Origin: Rhizomys pruinosus
Taxonomy: Eukaryota > Chordata > Mammalia > Rodentia > Spalacidae
Assembly (NCBI GenBank): GCA_009823505.1
Contig: VZQC01008895.1
Span: 732,576-796,575 of the forward strand
Length of the DNA: 64,000 nt
Direction of reading: 5' to 3'
In this document: positions 43,799 to 54,556 of the stretch, piece after piece
Numbering within the stretch: position 1 is the first letter of the stretch
Layout of the letters: each line of letters begins with the position of its first letter
Translations under genes and position numbers: made by a program
Notes under the pieces: model-generated
Databases searched by the model: none
What the model was told of the DNA's origin: nothing
What the model saw: the letters and a program-made list of their open reading frames with translations, nothing else

Positions 43799-44465
43799 AA
43801 TTGTTGCATTTATCAAGGTTTTTACTTCTACTTGGGAATCACATTCCATTGTGTAGGAAGTGCCACCAGGGTTTGTTAATTCGTTCTCTAGCTGAGGAGA
43901 TGGAGGTTTTTCTCAGTATGGAGCAATCACCAACAAAGCTGTCAAAAACATTCTTGGATATGGTTTTATGTAACAAAAGTTTTTTGTTTGTCCAGAGTAA
44001 AGAGAAAAGTAGAGATTAGTTGTCAATATATTTACCTTTATAAGAAACTTCCACACTGTTTCCAAAGCACCAATCATGATCATTGATCATCATCAAAGAC
44101 GACATGAGAGAGTTCTGGACCCTCCCCTGCTCCCACGTTCTCCTCCCATTTGATGTTGCCAGTGTTTAGTCTTTGCATAGGAATCTAACTCACCTCTCAG
44201 GGTTACTGTGTACATCTGCAAGGACTGTGGCATTTGTTTTTATATGCTAATTGACTACTCTATATCATCTTTGGCTCAGTGTCTTTTCCCGGTTTCTTTG
44301 TTTTACTGGTCAGTTATGAAACTCATTGATATCCTTGACCTAAGTCAGATATATACTTTGTAAATATATTTCTCCTGCTCTCTAACTTGACTTTGCATTT
44401 TTTTTCTTTTTCTTTTACCCTTCTCTCTTTGATTATGGCCCTCAAGATGCAGTTTCAGTATCCTG
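43799..44465 (-). pseudogene. Ancient L1 ORF2 fragments
   Basis: Antisense old L1 pieces: caaattgttgcatttatcaa ... cacattccattgtgtaggaa at 43797-43860, and from about 44160 tgccagtgtttagtctttgc ... gtcagatatatactttgtaaatat, matching the ORF2 C-terminal region. Very diverged. Confidence 0.6.
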
Positions 44466-44948
44466 TTTTTTAAATATTTTTATTGAAGTTTTGTTCATTT
44501 CATACATCATTTCTCAGTCCAATTTACACTCATTTCCTTTCCATAACCACCACCTCACCGAAGTTCATGCATTCTGCCATACATGTCTTGTATATTTTTC
44601 TGAGTCTTTTTAAAGATTTTCTATGCAGAGGATTATTGTTTGGGGAGAACTTTACTATTTTGGTTGGTTCTTTGTCCCAGTTCTTTTGTTTTTGTTGTTA
44701 TTCCCTCCAATTTGTATTGCTTCAATGTATGCATATATGTATATGTATATTTATGTGTGTCTGTGATGCCTATATTAAAATTATGTCATCTGAAAATAAA
44801 CTGTATGTTATTTCCAAGTCCATTAAGGGAGTCATATTATAAGAGCACAGTTTTTTTCAGATAAAGAGAAATATAACATTAACATTGCTCAGTTTGCCTT
44901 ACAACTAGGTACTTGGTGCTAACATCCACAAATGAGGGATACCATTCA

Positions 44949-45422
44949 TCATTTGTTTTTCTGGGCCTGTGTTACTTCACTTAGCATAATGGCTCCTAGT
45001 TCCATCCATTTACTTAAATATTTCATGATGTCATCTTTCTTTACTGCTGCATAGAATTCCATTGTGTAGATGTACCACATTTTCTTTATCCACTTGTTGG
45101 TTGAGGGGAGCTTGGGTTGGTTCCACCTCTTTGCTATTGTGAAGAAACCTGCAATGAGCATGAATGTGCATGTATCTCTGCAGTAGGATGAGTCTTGTGG
45201 GTCTATACCCAGTGGTATAGCTGAGTCAGGGGTTAGGCTCATTTTGAGCCTTTTAAGTGTTCTCCACACTGCTTTCCATAGTGGTTGTTCACATTCCCAC
45301 CAGCAGTGGATAAGTGTTCTCCTTTCCCCACATCCTCTCCAGCATTTGGTATCATTTGTTTTCTTCATCCTAGCCAGTCTTATTGGACTGAGATGATATC
45401 TTAAAGTGATTTTAATTTGCAT
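44949..45422 (-). pseudogene. L1 ORF2 C-terminal fragment
   Basis: 157 open codons of the ORF2 C-terminus with the cysteine motif kept ([18 protein letters not shown], with R replacing G) and the natural end EVTQAQKNK. It has lost three residues after the motif and lacks all catalytic domains. Confidence 0.9.
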
Positions 45423-45450
45423 TTCCTTAATTATTAATTATGTTGAACAC

Positions 45451-45556
45451 TTTTTTTTTTTTTTTTGGTCTTTTTGAGACAGGGTCTCCCTGTAGCTCTG
45501 GCTGTCCTGGAACTCACTCTGTAGACCAGGTTGGCCTCGAACTTACAGAGATCCAC
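45451..45556 (-). mobile_element. B1 SINE, cut by assembly gap
   Basis: ggtctttttgagacagggtc ... gaacttacagagatccac, minus strand, preceded by a T-run. The other half lies in the N run. Confidence 0.92.
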
Positions 45557-45695
45557 NNNNNNNNNNNNNNNNNNNNNNNNNNNNNNNNNNNNNNNNNNNN
45601 NNNNNNNNNNNNNNNNNNNNNNNNNNNNNNNNNNNNNNNNNNNNNNNNNNNNNNNNNNNNNNNNNNNNNNNNNNNNNNNNNNNNNNNNNNNNNNN
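45557..45695. other. Assembly gap (139 N)
   Basis: Run of N between two SINEs. The true length is unknown; repeats on both sides explain the failed assembly. Confidence 0.99.
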
Positions 45696-45925
45696 ATTTA
45701 TTTCTGTATGTGTATCAATGTACTGTCTGCATGCAAGTTTGTGCACCCGTGTCATGCAATGCCGCAGAGGTCAGAAGAGGGTGTCGGATTCCCCTGGAAC
45801 TGGAGTTCTCCTGGAATTGGAGTTTCAGATGGTCCTCGGCCGCCATGTGGGTGCTGGGGATTGAACCCGGGTCCTCTGTAAGAGCGGTCGGCGCTCTTAA
45901 CCACTAGGCCATCTCTCCAGCCCCC
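45696..45925 (-). mobile_element. B2-type SINE, long subfamily
   Basis: Minus strand with the internal duplication (ctggagttctcctggaattg). The right flank gaacacttttt at 45926-45936 repeats the sequence before the B1 at 45445-45455, so B1 and B2 share one outer target-site duplication. Confidence 0.93.
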
Positions 45926-46115
45926 GAACACTTTTTAAGATGTTTCTCATCCATCTTTATTTCCTGACTTGTGAAGTCTCTGTTGAGCTCTTTACTCCAT
46001 CTTTTGAGTGAGTCATTTGTTTTCTTCTTTGTATTTTGAGTTGTTTATATATTCTGGAAGTTAATGCCCTTTCTTAATGATATTTTTCAGTGAGCAAAAG
46101 TGGTTAATTCATTTA

Positions 46116-46339
46116 AAAAATTTTTTATTTATTATTTTTTATGTGTAGGAGTGTACTGTCTGCATGTAGGTTTGTGCACCCATGTCATGCAATGCCACAG
46201 AGGTCAGAAGAGGGCGTTAGATTCCCCTGGAACTGGAGTCAAAGACGGTTCTCAGCTGCCATGTGGGTGCTGGGGATCGAAGCCGGGTCCTCTGCAAGAG
46301 CAGTCGGCACTCTTAACTGCTAGGCCATCTCTCCAGCCC
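46116..46339 (-). mobile_element. B2-type SINE, short subfamily
   Basis: Minus strand, no internal duplication (ggaactggagtcaaagacgg). Duplication gttaattcattt at 46104-46115 and 46340-46351. Confidence 0.95.
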
Positions 46340-46451
46340 GGTTAATTCATTTTTACCAAGTCCAATTTATCATTGTTTTTATGAATCAGACTTATTTTGC
46401 CATATCTAAGAGTGATGTAATTGGCACCAGGGCCTGCACAACTTTAAAAGT

Positions 46452-46643
46452 TTCTCTGGGGCTGTAGAGATGGCTCAGCAGTTAAGAACACTGGCTTCGC
46501 TGGCAGAGGACTTGAGTTAGATACCCAGCACCCACATAACAATTAATAAACATCTGTAATTCCAGTTCAAGGAATCTGACTATCTTCTGACTTCTGTAGG
46601 CATTGCACACCATGGGTATACTTACAATACACTCATATCCATC

Positions 46644-46680
<37 letters not shown>

Positions 46681-46682
46681 GT
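46452..46682 (+). mobile_element. B2/B3-type SINE with (AAT)n tail
   Basis: tctggggctgtagagatggc ... ccatgggtatacttacaata, then about 13 AAT units (46642-46680). Short duplication gtttctc on both sides (46450 and 46681). Confidence 0.9.
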
Positions 46683-47034
46683 TTCTCCTCAGTTATGTTT
46701 TATATTTAGATGATGTTTCACGTTGATCTTATGGAAAGCATGATGTCCAGGTCAAGGTTTCTGCCTTGTTGAAAAGATCTGTCTTTTTCCAGTGAATTGA
46801 TTTTGCAATTTTGTAAACAGTAATTGGCCAACCTACAGGGAAAGGGGAGTGGATGCTGTTGGGTGCAAGGTTTCTTTTGGGAGTGATGCAAAACTTCCAA
46901 CATTAGAGTATGCTGATAGTTGCACCTCTTTAAAAACATTCCCCAAACTTCTCAACTGTGTACTTCGAAGGAATAGATTCTGTGGTTTATAAAATATATA
47001 TGCAAAACAGAGTGATTAAAGAAAATTTATTAGG

Positions 47035-47665
47035 CACAGTAGTGTGAATCTCTGCTAGGTTTGTATACAGTGTCCCCCAAAGCTCATGTACTGAAGCATG
47101 GTTTTTAATGTGATGATGTTAAGGTCAGGGGACTTTCAAAGACAATGAGAAGGTATTTAACAGGGATTTATAATTCTCTTCTTTGAACTGAGTTGGGTCT
47201 CGAGTGCATTCTTTTTAAAATATTTATGCTTATTTTATGTGTGAGACTGTTTTGCCTGCATTTATGTAAGTGCAGCCTTGTCATGCAATGCCTACAAGGC
47301 CAGAAGAGGCTGTCAGATCCCCTGGACAAGTAATTAAGCAGAGTTGTTAGTGCCATGTGTGTGCTGGAAATCAAACCTCAGTCCTCTACAAGAACAGCAA
47401 GTGCTCTTAACCACTGAGCCATCTCTCCAGCCCCAAGAGTAGACCCTTTTTGAACTAGAACTACATGACAAGGTTAGTAGATCAGAATGAAGCAAGCCTG
47501 CCAATTTCAGCTCACTGCCCTGCATCCTTCCTCACTGTATCTCCACCCACCTTCAAATGCGCTTCTGACACACAGTACTGTCTACCACTGCACCGTCATC
47601 TGCAGCTGTCAGTGCTGAACTTGTGCATCTTCAAAACTTCAGCCTAAATAAAGCTCTTTTCTTTA
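47035..47665 (+). mobile_element. MaLR (MST/MLT1-like) LTR, left part
   Basis: agtgtgaatctctgctaggt ... tcccccaaagctcatgtact at the 5' end and aaataaagctcttttcttta (47646-47665) at the right; the remaining end of the LTR (aaatcatacctcacatcaag ...) is found at 53187-53245, beyond a young L1. The aataaa at 47646-47651 would be the LTR polyadenylation signal. A B3 lies inside (47210-47436). Confidence 0.7.
47210..47436 (-). mobile_element. B3/B2-type SINE, old
   Basis: Minus strand, tttttaaaatatttatgctt tail at the left and ccactgagccatctctccag at the right. Diverged. Confidence 0.88.
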
Positions 47666-47880
47666 TTTTTTTATACTTTTTTTCACATAAATTTATTTTT
47701 ATTTTCTTAACAAATCTAGACCCGTATTCCTGCCCATTCCCCCACCCTGCCAGAACTCATGCATTCTGCCAAACATGCTTTTCATCTCTTTCTCAGTCTT
47801 TCTCAATATTCTCCATGAGAAAGTTGACTGTTTTGACCAGAAGTTCACTGTTTCAGTCAGTTCTTTGATGCAGTCCTTTC

Positions 47881-47912
<32 letters not shown>

Positions 47913-48056
47913 CCAACATGCATTATGCCCAACTGCTTTGGACAAAAGCTCAGGGGGCCATACACAAGAAATACTTACAACCAGGTAATTGGCACTAGCA
48001 TCCACAGATAAGGGATATCATTCATCATTTGGTTTTCTAGGACTGTGGTACTTCAC

Positions 48057-51000
48057 TCAGCATGATGTCCTTAGCTCCAGCCATTTTCCTGCAAAGCACG
48101 TGATGTCGTCTTTCTTTACTGCTGCATAGAACTCCATTGTGTAGATGTACCACATTTTCTCTATCCACTCGTCAGTTGAGGGGCATTTGCATTGGTTCCA
48201 GCTCCTTGCTATTGTGAAGAGAGCTACAATAAACATGGCCATGCATGTATCCCTGTGGTGGGGTGAGTCTTGAGGGTACATGCCCAGGAGTGGTATGGCT
48301 GGGTCGGGTGGCAAGTTCATTCCAAGTCTTCCAAGGGTTCTCCACACTGCTTTCCATAGTGGCTGTACGAGTTTACATTCCCACCAGCAGTGGATGAGTG
48401 TTCCCCTTTCCCCACAACCTCTCCAGCACTTGGTATCATTTGTTTTCTTGATCCTAGCCAGTCTTATTGGAGTAAGATGATATCTTAAAGTGGTTTTGAT
48501 TTGCATTTCCTTAATGATTAGTGATGTTGAGCAGTTCTTGAGGTGTTTCTCAGACATCTCTAATTCCTCGCTTGTGAAGTCTCTGTTCAGTTCTTTGCTC
48601 CATCTATTGAGCGGGTCATTTGTTTTCTTTTTTCTTTGTTTTTTGAGTAGTTTATATATTCTGGAAATCAATGCTTTGTCAGATGTATCTGCAGTGAAGG
48701 TTTCCTCCCACTCTGTGGGATTTCTCTTCACTTCCTTGATTGTTTCTTTTGATGTACAGAAGCTTTTGAGTTTGATGAGGTCCCATTTGTCAATTGTCGA
48801 CCTTAATTCTTGTGCAGCTGCTGTCTGATTTAGGAAGTCTTTTCCTACGCCTATGTCTTGTAGTCTGCTGCCAACTTTTTCTTCTATCACCTTCAGAGTT
48901 TGGGGTTTCACGTTGAGGTCTTTAATCCATCTGGAGTTGACTTTTGTACAGGGTGAGAGGTAGGGGTTTAATTTCATTCTTCTACAAGTGGTGATCCAGT
49001 TTTGCCAACACCACTTGCTGAAGATGCTGTCTTTTCTCCATTGTGGTTTCTTGGCCCCCTTGTCAAATATGAGATGGCTGAAATTGTATGTGCTCAGATT
49101 TGGATCTTCGGTTTTGTTCCATTGGTCAACAGGTCTGTTTTTGTGCCAGTACCAGGCTGTTTTTATGACTATAGCCCTGTAGTATAGTTTAAAATCTGGT
49201 ATAGAGATCCCTCCTGTGTAGCTCTTTTCACTCAGGATTGATTTGGCTATTCGGGGTCTTTTGTTTTTCCAAATGAATTTAAGAACTTTTGTTTCCAAGC
49301 CTGTGAAGAAACTCTTGGGGATTTTGATTGGGATTGCATTAAATCTATACAAGAGTTTTGGTAAAATGGACATTTTTACAATGTTAATTTTCCCAATCCA
49401 TGAGCATGGGAGGTTTTTCCATCTTCTGAGGTCTTCTTCAATTTCTTTCTTTAAGGGTTTAAAATTTTTGTTGTAGAGGTCTTTGGTGTCTTTGGTTAGG
49501 TTTGTTCCTAGGTATCTTATTGTTTTTGAGGCTATTGTGAGTGGGAAGGTCTCTTTGAATTCTTTCTCCAGTTGCTTGTTCTTGGTGTAAAGAAAGGCCA
49601 TTGATTTTCTAAGGTTAATTTTGTATCCTGCCACTTTGCTGAAGCTGTTAATCGTTTCTAGGAGTTTTCTGGTGGAGTTTTTTGCATCCCTTAAGTAAAC
49701 AATCATATCATCAGCAAATAGGGATAGTTTGACTTCCTCTTTTCCAATTAGTACTCCTTTAATATCCTTTTCTTGCCTTATTGCTCTAGCAAGTGTTTCA
49801 AGCACTATATTGAAGAGGAGTGGTGATAGGGGGCAGCCTTGCCGAGTTCCTACCTTTAAAGGGAATGTTTCTGTCATTTCCCCATTTAGGATGATATTGG
49901 CTGTGGGTTTCCTGTATATGGCTTTGATTACATTGAGGAATGATCCCTCCAATCCAATTCCTTCTAGGACTTTAAGCATGAAGGGATGCTGGATTTTGTC
50001 AAAGGCTTTTTCAGCATCAATTGCGATGATGGTGTGGTTTTTGTCTTTGATTCCGTTTATGTGTTTGATGATGTTTATTGATTTTCGTATGTTGAACCAT
50101 CCCTGCATCTCTGGTATGAATCCAACTTGGTCATGATGGATGATCTTCTTGATGTGGGTCTGTATGCGATTTGCCAGTATTCTGTTTAGAATTTTGGCAT
50201 CTGTGTTCATGAGGGAGATGGGTCTATAATTCTCCTTTTTAGTTGTATCTTTGCCTGGTTTTGGTAATAGAGTGATGTTGGCTTCATAGAAGGAATTTGG
50301 GAGAGTTCCCTCTGATTGTATACTTCTAAACAGTTTCAGAAATAATGGTTGTAGGTCTTTTTGAAATGTTTTATAGAATTCTGCTGTGAAACCGTCTGGG
50401 CCTGGGCTTTTTTTAGTTGGGAGGCTTCTTACTACATCCTCTATTTCTTCATATGTTATGGGTCTGTTTAAGCTGCTGGTCTCCTCTTGGCCAAGCTTTG
50501 GTGATTCCCAAGATTTCAGATATTCATCCATTTCTTCTAGATTTTCAAACTTGGTAGAATATAGGTTCTTGTAATATTCCCATATAATTTTCTTGATCTT
50601 TTCCTTGTCCGTTGTGATATTTCCCTTTTCATCACAGATTGTATTGATTTGGAGTTGTTCCTTCTTTCTTTTTGTTAACTGGGCTAGAGGTCTGTCTATC
50701 TTGTTTATTCTTTCAAAGAACCAACTTTTGGCTTCATTGATTTTTTGTATTGTTTTCTTTGTTTCTATTTCATTGATTTCTGCTCTGATTTTTGTTATTT
50801 CTTCCTGTCTGTTGCGTTTAGGGTTCATCTGTTGTTGCCTCTCAAGTGCTTTTAGCTGTAGTGTTAGATCATTCACTTGTGCTCTTTCTGTTTTTCTAAT
50901 GTAGGCACCCAGGGCTATAAATTTCCCTCTTAGGACTGCTTTTAAGGTATCCCATAAGTTTTGTTGTGTTGTATTGTCATTGTCATTCAGTTCCAGGAAT

Positions 51001-51827
51001 GTTTTTATTTCTTTCTTTATCTCTTCCTTGACCCATTCATTATTCAAGAGTGTGTTGTTTAGTCTCCATGTGTTCTTGTAGGCAGGAGGGCTTGTCCTGG
51101 TGTTGATGTTGAGCTTCATTGCACTGTGGTCTGACAGGATGCATGAAATTATTTCAATCTTTTTGTATTTGTAGAGGTTTCTTCTGTGTCCCAGGATGTG
51201 GTCGATTTTGGAGAATGTTCCGTGGGGTGCTGAGTAGAAAGTGTATTCTCTGGTATTAGGATGGAATGTTCGGTAGAGGTCTATGAGGTCCATTTGGTGT
51301 ATCATATCGTTCAGTTCAGATGTCTCTCTGTTTATTTTTTGTCCTGTTGACCTATCCAAAGGACTCAGTGGGGTATTGAAATCTCCCACTATGAGTGTGC
51401 TGGGGTTAGTCTGTGACTTGTGGTCCTGGAGAATTGTCTTTATAAAGTTTGGTGCACCAGAATTTGGGGCATATATATTCATAATTGTGAAATCTTCTTG
51501 GTGGATTGTTCCTTTGATGAAAATGTAATGGCCTTCTTTGTCTCTTCTGATTTCTTTTACTTTGAAGTCTATTTTATCCGATATTAAAATAGCAACACCT
51601 GCTTTCTTTTTGGTACCATTTGCTTGGAATATTTTTTTCCATCCCTTCACTTTAAGGTGGTGCCTGTCCTTGAAGGTAAGATGTGTTTCTTGTAGACAGC
51701 ATATCGATGGATTCTGTTTCCTAATCCAATCTCCCAGTCTATGTCTTTTGATTGGGGAATTTAGTCCATTAATATTTAAGGTTATGACTGATAGGTTTGT
51801 GTTGCTTCCTTTTGCCTTATTATCCAT
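48057..51827 (-). CDS. L1 ORF2 protein (endonuclease-reverse transcriptase), 1256 codons
   Basis: Multidomain enzyme of LINE-1 that nicks target DNA and primes cDNA synthesis. The frame is open throughout. The endonuclease (about 1-237) keeps N18, E47, Y119, D149, N151, D209, D233 and H234 in LNINGLN, QETHL, NIYAPN, GDFNT, SKIDHI and SDH. The reverse transcriptase (about 440-775) has the active site FADD at 704-707. The C-terminal cysteine motif is complete: C1134, C1138, H1146, C1151. The one defect I see is at the end: a single-base loss near 48083 shifts the frame after KWLEL, so the conserved EVTQSQ-type tail is replaced by RTSC and a stop, losing about 17 residues. The start ATG follows ORF1 after a 41-bp spacer, as usual for rodent L1. 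Reasonably sure it was recently active; current activity is doubtful because ORF1 is broken. Confidence 0.92.
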   Translation of the reverse strand: MDNKAKGSNTNLSVITLNINGLNSPIKRHRLGDWIRKQNPSICCLQETHLTFKDRHHLKVKGWKKIFQANGTKKKAGVAILISDKIDFKVKEIRRDKEGHYIFIKGTIHQEDFTIMNIYAPNSGAPNFIKTILQDHKSQTNPSTLIVGDFNTPLSPLDRSTGQKINRETSELNDMIHQMDLIDLYRTFHPNTREYTFYSAPHGTFSKIDHILGHRRNLYKYKKIEIISCILSDHSAMKLNINTRTSPPAYKNTWRLNNTLLNNEWVKEEIKKEIKTFLELNDNDNTTQQNLWDTLKAVLRGKFIALGAYIRKTERAQVNDLTLQLKALERQQQMNPKRNRQEEITKIRAEINEIETKKTIQKINEAKSWFFERINKIDRPLAQLTKRKKEQLQINTICDEKGNITTDKEKIKKIIWEYYKNLYSTKFENLEEMDEYLKSWESPKLGQEETSSLNRPITYEEIEDVVRSLPTKKSPGPDGFTAEFYKTFQKDLQPLFLKLFRSIQSEGTLPNSFYEANITLLPKPGKDTTKKENYRPISLMNTDAKILNRILANRIQTHIKKIIHHDQVGFIPEMQGWFNIRKSINIIKHINGIKDKNHTIIAIDAEKAFDKIQHPFMLKVLEGIGLEGSFLNVIKAIYRKPTANIILNGEMTETFPLKVGTRQGCPLSPLLFNIVLETLARAIRQEKDIKGVLIGKEEVKLSLFADDMIVYLRDAKNSTRKLLETINSFSKVAGYKINLRKSMAFLYTKNKQLEKEFKETFPLTIASKTIRYLGTNLTKDTKDLYNKNFKPLKKEIEEDLRRWKNLPCSWIGKINIVKMSILPKLLYRFNAIPIKIPKSFFTGLETKVLKFIWKNKRPRIAKSILSEKSYTGGISIPDFKLYYRAIVIKTAWYWHKNRPVDQWNKTEDPNLSTYNFSHLIFDKGAKKPQWRKDSIFSKWCWQNWITTCRRMKLNPYLSPCTKVNSRWIKDLNVKPQTLKVIEEKVGSRLQDIGVGKDFLNQTAAAQELRSTIDKWDLIKLKSFCTSKETIKEVKRNPTEWEETFTADTSDKALISRIYKLLKKQRKKKTNDPLNRWSKELNRDFTSEELEMSEKHLKNCSTSLIIKEMQIKTTLRYHLTPIRLARIKKTNDTKCWRGCGERGTLIHCWWECKLVQPLWKAVWRTLGRLGMNLPPDPAIPLLGMYPQDSPHHRDTCMAMFIVALFTIARSWNQCKCPSTDEWIEKMWYIYTMEFYAAVKKDDITCFAGKWLELRTSC

Positions 51828-51868
51828 TTGCGGTTTTGGTTTAGGTTTCTACTTCTGCAGTTATGCTT

Positions 51869-53003
51869 TTATTGATTTCTCTTTCTAGGTGCCTGGGGTT
51901 GGTTGCTCCTTTCTTCTGTTCTTTGAATTGCTTCAAGTATTCTCTGAAGGGTTGGTTTTCCGGACATGTATTCTTTCAAGTTGTTTATGTCATGGAAGGT
52001 TTTTCTCTCTCCTTCAACTATAATTGACATTTTTGCTGGGTATAGTAACCTGGGTTGGCATCTATTGTCCCTTAACACTGGGAATGCTTTGCTCCAGGTT
52101 CTTCTTGCTTTCATAGTTTGCGTTGAGAAGTCAGTTGTAATTCTGATAGGTTTCCCCTTATAGGTCACTTGTTGTTTTTCTCTTGTGGCTTTAAGGATTT
52201 TGTCTTTGTTTTGGGTGTCTAGCATTTTAACTATGATGTGGCGTGGAGAATTTCTTTTCTGATCTTGTCTGTTTGGAGTTCTATGTGCTTCTTGTATTGG
52301 TATTGGTTTGTCCTTTTTTAGTTTGGGGAAGTTTTCATCTATTATTCTGTTGAAGATCTGATCAATACCATTCTCTTGGGATTCTTCTCCTTCCTCTATT
52401 CCTATGATGCGGAGGTTTGATCTTTTCATAGTGTCCCACAGCTCCTGGTTGTTCCACTTTTGTGTATTTTTAAATTTTTCATAATCTTTCCTTGAGGTTT
52501 TTAGTTGTTCTGTGTTATCTTCCAGGTCTGATATTCTTTGTTCTGCTTCCTCCATTCTGCTTCTGAGGCTTTTTCCATTCCTTTCCTCTTGAATGGATGA
52601 GTGTTTGATTTCCTTTTTCATTTCCTCTTCTGATTTCTTTAGTATTTCTACTTCTTTTTGGAGCTTCTCAATCTCTTCCTGTAGCTCTTTGGTTTGCTGG
52701 TTGGTTTCCTTATCTTTTTCAGCATGGGATCTTTTCAGTGTTTCCAGTTCCTTCTGGAGTTTGTCATTCTCTCTCTCTCTCTAGGTCCTTCTTGAGTTCT
52801 TCATTCTCTTTTCTTAGTTCTTTGATTTGTTCTTTATAATCTTGTAGTTCTTTAAATATGTTCCCAATTGTGTTTCTGATGTCTGTGTCCTGGGGCATCC
52901 CCAGAGGGATCCCACTACAGGAATCTTCCATATGGTTGGTAAAGCTTGGCAGGGGAGTATCCTGTCCCTTTCCAGTGTTGTCTCTTCTTCGTGATCCTGG
53001 CAT
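51869..53003 (-). pseudogene. L1 ORF1 with one frameshift
   Basis: RNA-binding trimeric protein of LINE-1. The first in-frame ATG is at 53003 (MPGSRRRD); an upstream GTG-initiated extension to 53054 is in frame but not needed. The N-terminal part with SGIPLG runs to 52764, where KDLERERE meets a stop. The break is inside a (CT)n/(GA)n run at 52768-52782 and is explained by a change of repeat number. In another frame the rest is open: coiled coil (LQKELETLKR, LQEEIEKLQKEVEILKKS), RNA-recognition domain (LRIIGIEEGE, then PRHIIVKML) and C-terminal domain (ARRTWSKAFPVLRDN, CQPRLLYPAKMSII), ending at 51869. Apart from this shift it looks intact. Confidence 0.92.
52768..52782 (-). repeat. (GA)n run within L1 ORF1 coiled coil
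   Basis: Fifteen bases of uninterrupted CT (plus strand) encode Arg-Glu repeats and carry the frameshift. The same position is an expanded GA run at 3118-3138 and a non-repetitive GAGGGAGAG at 5210-5218 in other L1 copies. Confidence 0.9.
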
Positions 53004-53177
53004 ATGGGCTTCTCCTTGCCTGTATTCCAATGTGAGTCCTAAATGCCTCTTCACTGTGTTGAAGGCTTTGCTTGCCTCCTTCAGATGCCTCTTTGTAATC
53101 CCAGTTGGCGGCGGGGTGGGGGATAAGGGGCTCTTTAGTCCTCGCCCTTGTACCTTCCGCTGGCCTCAGGAGATCTC

Positions 53178-53260
53178 CTCTTTTCCTTAAATCATACCTC
53201 ACATCAAGGTACTGTGTGATAGCACAACAGACAAACTTAGTTCCAGACAAACTTAGATAC
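53178..53260 (+). mobile_element. MaLR LTR, right end
   Basis: ctcttttccttaaatcatac ... caaggtactgtgtgatagca ... agacaaacttag completes the LTR split by the L1; it matches the typical MaLR ending with a ttataaattacccagtctcaggta-like block. Confidence 0.65.
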
Positions 53261-53269
53261 ATCACTAGG

Positions 53270-53303
53270 GGCCAGACAGACAGATAAACAAACAGACAGA
53301 CAA
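53270..53303 (+). repeat. (CAGA)n-like short tandem repeat
   Basis: gccagacagacagataaaca then aacagacagacaag; imperfect tetranucleotide repeat. Confidence 0.8.
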
Positions 53304-53347
53304 GAGTTCAGGTGGTATAATTCTTTGATGTTTCTTCTTCAAAATTG

Positions 53348-53573
53348 TTTATTTTATTTTATTTACTTATTTTTGTGTGTATGAATGTACTGTCTGCATG
53401 TCGGTCTGTGCACCCATGTTGTGCAATGCTGAGGAGGTCAGAAGAGGGCATCAGATTCCCCTGGAACTGGAGCTAAAGATGGTTCTCAGCTACCATGTGG
53501 GTGCTGGGGATCGAACCTGGGTCCTCTGCAAGAGCAGTCGGTGCTCTTAACCCCTAGGCCATCTCTCCAGCCC
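53348..53573 (-). mobile_element. B2-type SINE, short subfamily
   Basis: Minus strand, ggaactggagctaaagatgg without internal duplication. Short duplication aaaattgt at 53341-53348 and 53574-53581. Confidence 0.94.
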
Positions 53574-53718
53574 CAAAATTGTATATTAACTTATCAACTT
53601 GTCTTCCCACATGAATGTTGGAATTATGTTGTCTTTATGATGAAGTTTGTACAAGGCTTTGGATTTAATCAGCATTGCATTAAGTTTATAGATTAATTTC
53701 AAGAAAAAAAATCTTTTT

Positions 53719-53968
53719 TAAAGTTTTTTATTAATTTTATTTATTTCTGTCTGTGTATGAATGTACTGTCTGCATGCAAGTCTGTGCACCCGTGTCGTGC
53801 AATGCCGCGGAGGTCAGAAGAGGGTGTCGGATTCCCCTGGAACTGGAGTTCTTCTGAAATTGGAGTTTCAGATGGTTCTCGGCCCGCCATGAGGATGCTG
53901 GGGATTGAACCCGGGTCCTCTGCAAGAACGGTCGGCGCTCTTAACCACTAGGCCATCTCTCCAGCCCA
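53719..53968 (-). mobile_element. B2-type SINE, long subfamily
   Basis: Minus strand, with the internal duplication (ggaactggagttcttctgaa). Head ccactaggccatctctccag at 53946-53965. Flanks aaaatcttt and aaatatcttt form a diverged duplication. Confidence 0.93.
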
Positions 53969-54135
53969 GAAATATCTTTATTATGATAATTCTCCTAATC
54001 CAGGAACATGGTATCTCTCAATTTTTTTAGATTTTTATGTATTCCATCCATATTTTGGGGTATTTCTCGTTGTATAGATCCTTGGTTTTATATCCATGTA
54101 TTTAATTTTAGAATACTTTTATAAATGATATCATT

Positions 54136-54301
54136 GCCGGGCATGGTGGCGCACGCCTTTAATCCTAGCACTTGGGAGGCAGAGGCAGGCGGATCTTTGT
54201 GAGTTCAAGGCCAGCCTGGTCAACAGAGTGAGTTCCAGGACAGCTGGGGCTACAGGGAGACCCTGTCTCGAAAAGACCAAAAAAAAAAAATAAATAAATA
54301 A
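54136..54301 (+). mobile_element. B1 SINE, near consensus
   Basis: Plus strand, gccgggcatggtggcgcacg ... accctgtctcgaaaagacc, tail with (AAAT)n. Perfect 15-bp duplication ataaatgatatcatt at 54121-54135 and 54302-54316. Confidence 0.97.
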
Positions 54302-54493
54302 ATAAATGATATCATTTAAATTTTTTACTTCTTTTAATTTTACCTGGCTAGTAAATAAAGTACAAAAGATTTTTATACAGTCATTTAATATTCTTTGAGC
54401 TTGATAAACTCCTCTTTAGTTCTACAAGCTGCTTTTATAAATTCAAGATTTTCTACATGTATATCCACTCATCTTGCCTATAGATGAGCTGTA

Positions 54494-54497
<4 letters not shown>

Positions 54498-54531
<34 letters not shown>

Positions 54532-54556
54532 TCCCTCCCTCCCTCCCTCCCTCCCA
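54498..54556 (+). repeat. (CT)n then (CTCC)n microsatellite
   Basis: ctttctctct... changes to ctccctccct... at about 54530. Confidence 0.97.

Larger units (their letters stand above)
44466..46075 (-). mobile_element. 5'-truncated L1 (middle-aged), with stacked SINEs
   Basis: Antisense L1: 3' end (tttttattgaagttttgttc), 3' UTR to about 44930, ORF2 C-terminal codons 44949-45445 and 45932-46075. The split is filled by a B1, an assembly gap and a B2. 5' truncation is near 46075, where an older L1 starts. Confidence 0.9.
46076..46830 (-). pseudogene. Ancient L1 ORF2 fragment with two SINE insertions
   Basis: Antisense old L1: accaagtccaatttatcatt ... ttttgccatatctaag (46358-46410), then ttttatatttagatgatgtt ... 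ttgttgaaaagatctgtctt (46698-46790). Interrupted by a B2 (46116-46339) and a B2/B3 (46452-46682). Confidence 0.65.
47666..53177 (-). mobile_element. Near full-length young L1 (5.5 kb)
   Basis: Antisense L1 with poly(A) end at 47666-47680, a 3' UTR with a (TTG)n run at 47881-47908, ORF2, ORF1 and about 170 bp of 5' UTR. It is inserted in a MaLR LTR: ctcttttcttta (47654-47665) and ctcttttcctta (53178-53189) form a 12-bp duplication with one mismatch. No promoter monomers are present, so it is either 5'-truncated or belongs to a subfamily with another promoter. It is the least damaged L1 here. Confidence 0.95.
53580..54460 (-). pseudogene. Ancient L1 ORF2 fragment with B2 and B1 insertions
   Basis: Antisense old L1: tttaatcagcattgcattaagttta (53666-53690, the ORF2 'FNAIPIKI' region), ataattctcctaatccagga ... 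atggtatctc (53976-54016, '[11 protein letters not shown]' region). The right boundary is uncertain. Confidence 0.7.

Noticed and set aside
49729..51888. Plus-strand open stretches of 77-135 codons
   Set aside because: They are shadows of L1 ORF2 and ORF1 on the minus strand.
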